A DNA stretch of 5,963 nucleotides from Deltaproteobacteria bacterium. Its GTDB lineage: Bacteria > Bdellovibrionota > FAC87 > UBA2466. Where the stretch lies: positions 1 to 5,963 of the forward strand of contig JABMMY010000002.1 of NCBI GenBank assembly GCA_013205415.1, read 5' to 3'. The position numbers and the translations under genes were made by a program. Below the pieces are notes generated by a model. It searched no databases, was not told where the DNA came from, and saw only the letters and a list, made by a program, of their open reading frames with translations. Below, one piece after another: positions 1 to 5,788 of the stretch. How positions within the stretch are numbered: position 1 is the first letter of the stretch; every line of letters begins with the position of its first letter.

Positions 1-1
1 A

Positions 2-91
2 AAAAAGATAGGCATCAAAGCTGTCTTTACTGCAGCTAATTCTCTAGCTGAGATTACCACCTATATTCAAACACTACCTCTTAGAAAATAA
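2..91 (+). CDS. 3' end of an unidentified rightward gene (partial)
   Basis: The reading frame is open from base 2 and stops at TAA 89-91, giving the last 29 residues of a protein whose start lies before the window. The tail reads as KKIGIKAVFTAANSLAEI followed by TTYIQTLPLRK. A short Gly-Ile-x-x-x-Phe strand followed by an amphipathic helix resembles the last strand and helix of STAS (anti-sigma-factor antagonist) domains. The fragment is too short to assign a family, and that resemblance is only a hint. The gene converges on the thioesterase gene across an 81-base gap in which I see no convincing intrinsic terminator for either strand. Codon composition looks like the neighbouring genes. Confidence 0.5.
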   Translation, partial: KKIGIKAVFTAANSLAEITTYIQTLPLRK

Positions 92-172
92 ACTTATTAC
101 GTTGTAAAGAAACAGATTTGTATTTCTGATGATCCCATCACATTGAACCCGTATATTTTTTCTGAAAATAGA

Positions 173-673
173 TTAACCGTGAAAGATTTTGAGTCTTTCT
201 TTGCGTCTTTTTTCTGCCTTTAATCGACGAGCTTTGTCTTCCGCCGTTTTAGGTATGAAGGGAGGAACCTGTTTGGGAGCACCCTTTTCATCTACAGCCA
301 CGAAGGTTAAATAGGCCTTGGTAGCGGGATGTGTTTCCCCTGTGATACTGTTTTCTGCCTGTACGTTGACCTCAATCTCCATTGAGGTTCTTCCTACATA
401 ACTAATTTGTGCTTTTACTACGACGGTATAACCTACTTTAATTGGAACAATAAAATGCAGATAGTCGATAGAAACGGTAACAACAGGTGACCTCGCATAT
501 CGTTGTGCTGCTATGGCAGCTGAAATATCGATCCATCCCATGACGACGCCTCCGAAAATAGTTCCTAGCGCATTAGCGTGAGAGGGTAGAACTATCTCTG
601 TCATGATCACTGGAGACATATCACTAGCTTTAGTGGGTTTATTTTTTGATGTTTTGTTTCTGAACTTTTCCAA
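173..673 (-). CDS. Hotdog-fold acyl-CoA thioesterase (YciA/ACOT type)
   Basis: This 166-residue protein is predicted to hydrolyse acyl-CoA to free acid and CoA in the cytoplasm. The family signature is clear: EIVLPSHANALGTIFGG at residues 26-42, then D49 in GWIDISAAIAAQRYA, VVTVSIDYLHF at 64-74 and VGRTSMEIEV at 93-102. N34 and D49 match the Asn and Asp used by hotdog ACOT enzymes. One hotdog domain spans about residues 19-130. The last 25 residues are a charged Lys/Arg/Glu helix. The start is TTG at 671-673, chosen because AGGA lies 7 nt upstream and because conserved sequence (KASDMSPVIMTEIVLP) begins before Met19. The in-frame ATGs at 617-619 and 602-604 have no ribosome site. The start overlaps the end of mltG by 35 nt, suggesting translational coupling as the last gene of the block. 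The acyl chain preferred is unknown. Confidence 0.9.
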   Translation of the reverse strand: MEKFRNKTSKNKPTKASDMSPVIMTEIVLPSHANALGTIFGGVVMGWIDISAAIAAQRYARSPVVTVSIDYLHFIVPIKVGYTVVVKAQISYVGRTSMEIEVNVQAENSITGETHPATKAYLTFVAVDEKGAPKQVPPFIPKTAEDKARRLKAEKRRKERLKIFHG

Positions 674-1697
674 GAGGCTTTCCTTTATTTGGCGCTATTT
701 GATTCACTGAAACCTGACGAGAATGTTGCCCATATGTTTTTGAGAAAATATGACTGCCGTCAGTACCTGCAACAAAAAAAAGAAATTCAGTTTGGGCAGG
801 TTCAAGCACCGCCCTGATTGCAGCCAATCCAGGGCTAGCAATAGGGCCAGGTGGCAATGCCGGAATCGTATAGGTGTTGTAGGGGTGATATCTTAAGAGA
901 TCCGATTTTGAAATATTTCCCTTGTAGTCTGCCATAGAATAGATCGTGGTGGGGTCGCTTTGCAGTCTCATCCCTTTTCTGAGTCGGTTATGAAAAACAG
1001 AGGCCACTAAAGGCCTTTCGATGGAATTCGCAGTCTCTTTTTCAATAATCGAAGCTAGGGTAACAACACTTTCTAAAGTCATTCCTATTTTTTCAGCCTC
1101 GGCTCTTAAATTGGGGCCTACTTTTTTAATAAAATTTTGGACCATTTGATCAATGATCTTATCTTCACGATCCACTCGAGAGAAGGTGTAGGTGTCGGGA
1201 AAAAGATACCCCTCTAAATTGGGGGAGGAAAAATTATATTTTTTTGCGTAACTAGCTGAAAAGGCCTTTTCTGTAAAAGTAGATCTATCGACTAAATTAG
1301 CCGTTACCAAGACCTCAACCATTTGTTTAATCGAATAGCCTTCAGGTATCGTAATGTGATGTACGAGAGGCTCGTGATAATAAAGAACCTTCAGAGCATC
1401 AATGGCACTCATTCCTGAGTGAAATCTAAATTCTCCAGCTCTGACTCGTCGTTCCCCTTTAGTCACTCGTAAAAGTGCCTTAAAAAGCAAAGGCTGAGAG
1501 ATGATATTATTTTCTTGAAGGGTCCCTGTGACCTGAGCTATCGAGGATCCTCTTTGGATTAAGATCTCTTTAAAGTCGCCATTAGGAGCTCCTTGATAAA
1601 GCATGTAAACGGCCACGGCCAATCCCATAAAGCCCAGCCCTAGTAAGGTGAAGAGAGTAGAAATAAATAGATTTGGTTTTTTTACTTTTCTTCCCAT
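639..1697 (-). CDS. mltG: Endolytic murein transglycosylase MltG
   Basis: MltG is an inner-membrane lytic transglycosylase that cuts nascent peptidoglycan strands in the periplasm, leaving 1,6-anhydro-MurNAc ends. The 352-residue length is normal for the family. A short basic N-terminus is followed by one membrane anchor at about residues 11-34, a LysM-like subdomain at about 41-110 and the YceG/MltG catalytic domain to about 335. Diagnostic motifs are IPEGYS (117-122), LEGYLFPDTY (161-170), ASIIEKET (215-222), with E219 as the expected catalytic glutamate by comparison with E218 of E. coli MltG, and VFHNRLRKGMRLQSDPT (234-250), then NTYTIPALPPGPIASPG (274-290). The ATG at 1695-1697 lies inside the last codons of ruvX, a 16-nt overlap, with AAGGAG about 11 nt upstream. 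The 3' end overlaps the thioesterase start. The family assignment is secure. Confidence 0.96.
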   Translation of the reverse strand: MGRKVKKPNLFISTLFTLLGLGFMGLAVAVYMLYQGAPNGDFKEILIQRGSSIAQVTGTLQENNIISQPLLFKALLRVTKGERRVRAGEFRFHSGMSAIDALKVLYYHEPLVHHITIPEGYSIKQMVEVLVTANLVDRSTFTEKAFSASYAKKYNFSSPNLEGYLFPDTYTFSRVDREDKIIDQMVQNFIKKVGPNLRAEAEKIGMTLESVVTLASIIEKETANSIERPLVASVFHNRLRKGMRLQSDPTTIYSMADYKGNISKSDLLRYHPYNTYTIPALPPGPIASPGLAAIRAVLEPAQTEFLFFVAGTDGSHIFSKTYGQHSRQVSVNQIAPNKGKPLGKVQKQNIKK

Positions 1698-2143
1698 GAG
1701 GGTAGTAACTCCTTGTCAAATCGTAGGTGGTCTAAATAACTTTGCAGCATGATGGCAGCTGCTAATTTATCGATGACCTGTTTTCTTTTTTCGCGAGAAA
1801 TATCTGCACTAATTAAGGTTCGTTCCGCCTGAACGGTGGTAAATCTTTCATCCCATTCTATCACAGGAAAGCTTACCTTCTCTCGCAGCAGCGCAATATA
1901 TTTTCCGATCTCCTCCGCATCCTTTCCGATTTCCCCGTGATGGTTCAACGGAATCCCTACAATGATCTGTTCAATGGGATAGTTCTCTAAAAACAATAAA
2001 AGTTTTTGGAGCCAATCTTTTAAACCGTGGGCCTCAATGTGGGTTAGGGGAGTCGCAATAGTTAGTGTTTCATCGGCAATAGCAATTCCAGTTCGTTTGC
2101 GTCCAATATCTAACCCTAAAGTTCTTTTTACCTCTTCAAACAT
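1682..2143 (-). CDS. ruvX: RuvX/YqgF family RNase H-fold nuclease
   Basis: This 153-residue protein is a member of the YqgF/RuvX family, implicated in 5'-end processing of pre-16S rRNA and, in some bacteria, Holliday-junction resolution. It acts in the cytoplasm. The RNase H-like fold is shown by LGLDIGRKRTGIAIAD (residues 9-24, D12), IIVGIPLNHHGEIGKDA (60-76), WDERFTTVQAE (97-107, E99) and KQVIDKLAAAIMLQSYLD (121-138, D125). The three acidic residues D12, E99 and D125 correspond to the metal-binding set of the family. Length is slightly above the usual 135-150. The ATG at 2141-2143 has only a modest ribosome site (AGG about 7 nt upstream), lying just after a perfect hairpin in the 51-nt gap from the GT9 gene. 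It overlaps mltG, and ruvX-mltG proximity is seen in several bacteria. The biochemical activity in this organism is not determined by the sequence. Confidence 0.95.
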   Translation of the reverse strand: MFEEVKRTLGLDIGRKRTGIAIADETLTIATPLTHIEAHGLKDWLQKLLLFLENYPIEQIIVGIPLNHHGEIGKDAEEIGKYIALLREKVSFPVIEWDERFTTVQAERTLISADISREKRKQVIDKLAAAIMLQSYLDHLRFDKELLPSWEEK

Positions 2144-2156
2144 GGGCCAACCTAGC

Positions 2157-2171
2157 TTGGTGCGTCACCAA
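2157..2171 (-). other. Perfect hairpin in the GT9-ruvX gap, upstream of ruvX
   Basis: In the leftward transcript TTGGTG-ACG-CACCAA forms a 6-bp perfect stem with a 3-nt loop. A run of nine Ts lies before the stem rather than after it, so it is not a classical intrinsic terminator for the leftward block. Its downstream arm can alternatively pair (CCAA, plus 2157-2160, with TTGG, plus 2147-2150), which would place the ruvX AGG in a loop. A role in translation control or RNA processing is inference. Confidence 0.5.
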
Positions 2172-2194
2172 AAGAAAAAAAAAGAAAGTGTTAT

Positions 2195-3208
2195 TCATAG
2201 CCTCTTTTTTAGGGTTGAAAGTTGTTTTTCCCAACGATAAAAATGCCAACACATTTCTGCAGTTGAAGGAAAGCGATTCCAAATACCCTTGGTAACTATT
2301 TTGTCTTGAACAGAAGTTTGGCTAAACCACCGCCTATGATCGCCACCACTTAGAAATCCGAGAGAGGGCATGCCAAGGGCTAAACTTAGGTGCAGGGGGC
2401 CCGAATCCACAGCGATCACCCGATCACATCTTTTTAAATAGGCACCCAGTGCTCTAAAACAGGAGGGAAGGGCGAGGGTGAGCCGTGGAGAATGGCCGAC
2501 CCTTGTTTTTATCTCTTCAAGCGATTCGTGATCTGTGGGGGCGCCTAATAAAATAATTTTTTCATATTTTGAAAAATAGGCAATGCTGCTAATAAAGGTT
2601 TTCCACTTAGCTAACGAATGAGTTCTCTGAGTAGTTCCCGCAAAAGGACAGATGCCTATCCATTGTCCTGTTTTTTTTCCTAGAGACCGTTCAGCCTCTA
2701 GCACGTCCTCATCTCCCAATCGAGGGGCTCTTGATTCCGTTTGGGTGGCAGACAAAAGCTCAATACTTAAGGCCTGGCCTAAAATTTCTGCAATATTTAG
2801 ACCTTCATCTCTTTCTTTAGGGGAGCCCCTTTTAAATGTTATCGGCCAGATATCGGAGGGTAGAGTGTCTGAGGTCACAGAAAATTTTTCATCGGCGGTA
2901 ATTGCATTCAAAAGGTTTTCGACTGCGGGAAAGGGATCGCACAAAAGATTAACTCCCGATTGAAAAGAAAATTTATTTAATTCTAAGGAAAGTTTTGATT
3001 TTAATTCATTAGAGGTAATGCTTTCCCAAGAGGAGGGTAATACAGAGTAGGAAACTTGGGGTTCATATTTTAAAAGTGATTCATTAGCTAATGAAACAAT
3101 AAGATGAATTTTAATATCTGGAACCTTTTCCATCAAGGCTCGAAGCGCAGGAAGCGTTTTAATTAAATCTCCTGCCTTATCGGGTCTTAATAAAATGATA
3201 GAGCTCAT
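2195..3208 (-). CDS. Glycosyltransferase family 9 (heptosyltransferase-like)
   Basis: This 337-residue protein belongs to the GT9 family, whose best-known members are WaaC, WaaF and WaaQ. These transfer heptose from ADP-heptose to the LPS inner core on the cytoplasmic side of the inner membrane. The GT-B fold is visible: the N-terminal half opens with IILLRPDKAGDLIKTLPALRAL (residues 4-25), where D14 takes the place of the conserved Asp of WaaC. The C-terminal half has ICPFAGTTQRTHSLAKW (186-202), EKIILLGAPTDHES (216-229) and the donor-site motif VDSGPLHLSLALGMPSLGFLSG (267-288). The start ATG overlaps the dehydrogenase stop as ATGA, and no strong ribosome site is visible, so coupled translation is likely. 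The sugar donor and acceptor cannot be read from sequence; another ADP- or NDP-sugar is possible. Confidence 0.88.
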   Translation of the reverse strand: MSSIILLRPDKAGDLIKTLPALRALMEKVPDIKIHLIVSLANESLLKYEPQVSYSVLPSSWESITSNELKSKLSLELNKFSFQSGVNLLCDPFPAVENLLNAITADEKFSVTSDTLPSDIWPITFKRGSPKERDEGLNIAEILGQALSIELLSATQTESRAPRLGDEDVLEAERSLGKKTGQWIGICPFAGTTQRTHSLAKWKTFISSIAYFSKYEKIILLGAPTDHESLEEIKTRVGHSPRLTLALPSCFRALGAYLKRCDRVIAVDSGPLHLSLALGMPSLGFLSGGDHRRWFSQTSVQDKIVTKGIWNRFPSTAEMCWHFYRWEKQLSTLKKRL

Positions 3209-4719
3209 GGGTCTAAACGGGGAATCTCTTTCATAAGGCTCTCTAATTCAAATGAACCCGTTCCTTCTAAACAGTTAATCATTTGGGTGCACTGAATACC
3301 TGCATAGCTTCCCATGGGACGTTCATTGCCACTTTTCTTAATGCCTCCCGTAGCCATTCGAAAAGAGATAGCGGTGGTGGGCCGGTTCCAGTGAAGCATA
3401 CCCACTTTAATTTCATCGGCCAAACGATAGAAGTGGTCGCGGGCTCCCGTATAGATAGAAGCCACCAATCCCCACTGGGGTTGATTGATAATTTCACTCA
3501 CTTCATCTAGATCGCTCACTCTAAAAATAGCGACATTAGGACCGTGAATTTCACTTTTTTGATAGATACTTTTGGGGTCTACCTTTTCTACAATGTGAAT
3601 TGAAGGTGAGACATAAAAACCTTTTTTATCTCGCTCTAAAGTTTTCCCACGCATGAGCTCTTCAGCGCCCTCTCTCACGGCAATACCCTGAAAACGCAAA
3701 TAATCTTCAACGGCTCTTTCGCTTATTAAGGGCCCCATGAAGTGACTTTGACTATTAGCAAGCCCGAATCCTACCGATATCTTTTTTGAAAGCTGATGAA
3801 AGTCCTTGATGAATTTTCCAAAAAATTTATCGTGAACTAAAATACGACTCGTACTGGAGCATCTTTGTCCCGATGTCACAAAACTGGCGAAAACGGCATC
3901 GTAAAGGGCTTGGGAATAATCGCAATCGTTCCAAATGACCTGGGCATTTTTACCGCCGGTCTCAATGACAGTATATTTCCAAAAATCTGAGAGAAGTTGT
4001 TTCTTTACCTTTGCAGCAGTTTCAAAGGGACCGTGATAAAAAATAGCATCCACATCGGCATGACCGACTAAACGCCTAGCCGACTCTGAATCTCCATGAA
4101 AAAAATTTAATACCCCCGCAGATAGTCCTGAATCATGAGCAATTTCAGAAAAAATTTGACCTAGCATAGGTGTTTGAGAACAGGTTTTTACAACGGCAGT
4201 ATTTCCATTCATTAGAGCAGGAATAAAATAGGAGTGTGGAAATAGTACGGGCTGAGAGGCTGGAGTGATCACACTCACGACTCCTCGAGGAAAGTGCCGA
4301 GTGACCGAGGCCCCATCTGGGGTATTGAGCTTTTGTTCAATACTGGTTTGGCTTCCTTGATTAATAAAGTAGTCGATTAGCGAGAGGCTTTCATCAATCT
4401 CTTGGTGAGATTCCCAAAGGGGCTTACCCGTTTCAAAAGAAACCCAGTAGGCCAGTTCCGATTGTCTGATTTTTAAAATCTCTCGATATCTCACCAAAGC
4501 TTCAGCGCGATTTTGGACCGACTGTCTGCGCCAGGTGAAGAAACTTCGCTTTGCTGCTGAAACGGCGTCGTGGATATGGGAGTAAGAAAAAGGAAAGGTG
4601 AGGGGAGCGGCTTCGAGATCTCCAGGATTTTTGCTCCAGATTTCACCATTAGGATCCTCCACCTTAAGAAAGTGTCCTTCGATGTAATCCCCTTTATATT
4701 CTCTTGTTTTTGTTTTCAT
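3205..4719 (-). CDS. Divergent AstD-like aldehyde dehydrogenase
   Basis: This ALDH-superfamily protein (504 residues from the chosen start) most resembles succinylglutamate-semialdehyde dehydrogenase AstD, recalled from E. coli. Numbering here counts from the upstream ATG at 4780-4782. Resemblances include PDGASVTRHFPRGVVSVITP (155-174), ETGGKNAQVIW (274-284), FVTSGQRCSS (301-310), FMGPLISE (348-355) and VGMLHWNRP (460-468). General base E274 and nucleophile C308 are present. The oxyanion-hole Asn motif (PYNFP in AstD) is PASQP at 174-178, KPSE is KTCS at 199-202, and FGP is HGP. The start at ATG 4717-4719 is preferred: AGGA lies 8 nt upstream and the protein then begins close to the AstD start. 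The ATG at 4780-4782 would add 21 residues but has a poor ribosome site. No other ast genes are nearby, so the substrate is unknown. It is first in the leftward block. Confidence 0.87.
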   Translation of the reverse strand: MKTKTREYKGDYIEGHFLKVEDPNGEIWSKNPGDLEAAPLTFPFSYSHIHDAVSAAKRSFFTWRRQSVQNRAEALVRYREILKIRQSELAYWVSFETGKPLWESHQEIDESLSLIDYFINQGSQTSIEQKLNTPDGASVTRHFPRGVVSVITPASQPVLFPHSYFIPALMNGNTAVVKTCSQTPMLGQIFSEIAHDSGLSAGVLNFFHGDSESARRLVGHADVDAIFYHGPFETAAKVKKQLLSDFWKYTVIETGGKNAQVIWNDCDYSQALYDAVFASFVTSGQRCSSTSRILVHDKFFGKFIKDFHQLSKKISVGFGLANSQSHFMGPLISERAVEDYLRFQGIAVREGAEELMRGKTLERDKKGFYVSPSIHIVEKVDPKSIYQKSEIHGPNVAIFRVSDLDEVSEIINQPQWGLVASIYTGARDHFYRLADEIKVGMLHWNRPTTAISFRMATGGIKKSGNERPMGSYAGIQCTQMINCLEGTGSFELESLMKEIPRLDP

Positions 4720-4977
4720 AGAAGAGGTCCTAACTGTTTGTCTTATCTTACCTGAAGTCATAGGAGGGTCAATCGGAGCCATAACGATAAAGACTCGCCT
4801 GGCGCACGCGGCGTTTCAAAAAAGGTGGAAAATATTACACACTCCTGGAGCAAAATTGCCACCAGAGTGGAACCACGAAATATAAAAATCAGGGACTAAA
4901 CGGCTCCGAAAACTAAAAATAAAAACCAAAGACTCGTCGTTATTTTAAAAACAAGGCTAACTAAAAATTATTTTTAT

Positions 4978-4994
4978 TTGGCACTACACTTGCT
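4978..4994 (+). promoter_or_regulatory. Sigma-54 (-24/-12) promoter for the DUF4360 gene
   Basis: TTGGCAC-TACAC-TTGCT matches the RpoN consensus (TGGCAC-N5-TTGCW) at every defined position, with GG (4980-4981) and GC (4992-4993) separated by the required 12 nt. Transcription would begin near 5005, about 60 nt before the DUF4360 start codon, on the same strand. Expression would require an AAA+ enhancer-binding activator. The activator is not encoded in the window. Confidence 0.82.
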
Positions 4995-5009
4995 TCTTAA
5001 CAAAAGGCA

Positions 5010-5039
5010 TAGGGCCCAGGTGGAGCCCTAGGTTTTTTT
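5010..5039 (+). terminator. Terminator-like hairpin in the DUF4360 leader (possible attenuator)
   Basis: TAGGGC (5010-5015) pairs perfectly with GCCCTA (5025-5030) around a 9-nt loop. After two Gs there follow seven Ts (5033-5039). The structure lies downstream of the predicted sigma-54 start near 5005 and upstream of the ribosome site. It could therefore terminate transcription early or act as an attenuator, or be only a stable 5' leader hairpin. The 6-bp stem is modest and the GG spacer weakens it as an intrinsic terminator. Confidence 0.45.
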
Positions 5040-5065
5040 AAAAAAAATAATAAAAGGAGTCTGTC

Positions 5066-5707
5066 ATGAAATTCACAATATTAAATAACCTTAGCAGATG
5101 TGCCCTGACAGCTTTGCTCTCAGTGTCATCTTTTAGCGGGGTGGCTGTGGCGGAACTAGGGCCCGATCCTAGCAGCGTGAGAATCAATGGTATCTCTTAC
5201 GCGGGAAGTGGTTGTCCTGCTGGATCTGTGTCTCAAAATTTAAGTGAAGATGCGAAGGCATTCACCCTATTATTTGATTCCTATGTGGCAGAGACGGGGC
5301 CGGGAATGCCATTGTCTTTGGCTAGAAAAAATTGCCAGGTGGTAGTTGATTTGAGGTTTCCTCAAGGGTGGTCCTACTCACTTTTTACTGTAGACTACAG
5401 AGGGTATGCTCGATTGGAATCCGGCACCTCAGGACAGCAGGTTTCAAGTTACTATTTTCAAGGTCAGCCTAAAACCGGAAATTTGAGAACCACCTACTAT
5501 GGTCCTGCTGAACGAGATTATCAAATCCGAGACACCCTTGGATTGGATGCCCTGGTCTGGTCTCCCTGTGGAGCTAATCGAGCTCTGAATATGAATACCC
5601 AAGTTCGTGTGACAGCACCGAGTCAGCGAAGGGCCCTTATGACGATCGATTCAATCGACGGAGAGTTGAAGCACATTTATGGCGTGAAATGGAGACGATG
5701 TCAGTAA
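5066..5707 (+). CDS. Secreted DUF4360 family protein
   Basis: This 213-residue protein has a Sec signal peptide: a short positive N-region, a hydrophobic core and a VAVA cleavage motif ending near residue 29. It is predicted to be exported to the periplasm or outside. The mature part matches DUF4360: GSGCPAGSV (48-54 region), FDSYVAETGPG (70-80), RKNCQVVVDL (87-96), PQGWSYS, YRGYARLESG (111-120), YYFQG (129-133), VWSPCGAN (164-171) and a final VKWRRC. Four mature cysteines (C50, C90, C168, C212) could form two disulfides. The family has no established biochemical role that I know, so no function is given. AAGGAG sits about 7 nt before the ATG, an excellent ribosome site. The gene stands alone behind a sigma-54 promoter and a leader hairpin, so regulated production is likely. 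It may be an envelope or secreted factor, but that is speculation. Confidence 0.9.
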   Translation: MKFTILNNLSRCALTALLSVSSFSGVAVAELGPDPSSVRINGISYAGSGCPAGSVSQNLSEDAKAFTLLFDSYVAETGPGMPLSLARKNCQVVVDLRFPQGWSYSLFTVDYRGYARLESGTSGQQVSSYYFQGQPKTGNLRTTYYGPAERDYQIRDTLGLDALVWSPCGANRALNMNTQVRVTAPSQRRALMTIDSIDGELKHIYGVKWRRCQ

Positions 5708-5740
5708 AGTTAGTTTGAGAATCGATCTGAAATCCCCCTG

Positions 5741-5771
5741 CCCCTCTTTCTCTTTAACGGAGAAGGAGGGG
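5741..5771 (+). terminator. Strong hairpin between the DUF4360 gene and mutH-like gene
   Basis: CCCCTCTTTCTC (5741-5752) pairs with GAGAAGGAGGGG (5760-5771) around a 7-nt loop, giving a 12-bp stem with a single T-G wobble. It lies 33 nt after the DUF4360 stop and 17 nt before the next start codon. No T tract follows on either strand, so it is not a canonical intrinsic terminator. It may protect the 3' end, help termination or limit readthrough into the next gene. Confidence 0.55.
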
Positions 5772-5788
5772 TGTGGTACATCTAGAAC

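Larger units (their letters stand above)
4720..5065. other. AT-rich divergent intergenic region
   Basis: This spacer between the leftward block and the rightward DUF4360 gene encodes nothing I can support beyond the alternative 21-codon extension of the dehydrogenase. It holds the sigma-54 promoter and a leader hairpin for the rightward gene. A possible weak leftward promoter is TAATAT on the minus strand (plus 4832-4837), with TGGCAA 18 nt upstream (plus 4856-4861), each a partial match only. A short GC-rich patch lies at about 4795-4814. A 10-nt direct repeat AACTAAAAAT occurs at 4911-4920 and 4959-4968, and a perfect inverted repeat AAAAAT-T-ATTTTT at 4963-4975. Confidence 0.6.

Noticed and set aside
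92..172. Possible bidirectional terminator between the convergent genes
   Set aside because: Only short 4-5 bp stems (for example AGAAA with TTTCT) with no T tract on either strand; too weak to call.
2157..2171. Intrinsic terminator before ruvX
   Set aside because: The T tract precedes the stem in the leftward transcript, so the order is wrong for termination in that direction.
2037..2240. Rightward open frame of 67 codons opposite ruvX and the GT9 gene end
   Set aside because: It is antisense to conserved ruvX coding sequence, has no recognisable domain and reads through the A-rich gap as a Lys run; a shadow frame.
2652..2963. Rightward open frame of 103 codons opposite the GT9 gene
   Set aside because: It lies wholly antisense to a well-supported GT9 coding region, with no family motif or separate promoter seen.
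3279..3510. Leftward and rightward open frames within the dehydrogenase 3' region
   Set aside because: Both overlap the conserved ALDH C-terminal motifs in other frames, and their translations show no domain.
4570..4755. Rightward open frame of 61 codons opposite the dehydrogenase 5' end
   Set aside because: Antisense to the dehydrogenase N-terminus, without a ribosome site or recognisable protein features.
4780..4782. Upstream ATG as the true dehydrogenase start
   Set aside because: It has only a distant, poor ribosome site and adds 21 residues not expected in AstD relatives; kept as an alternative because it is in frame and open.
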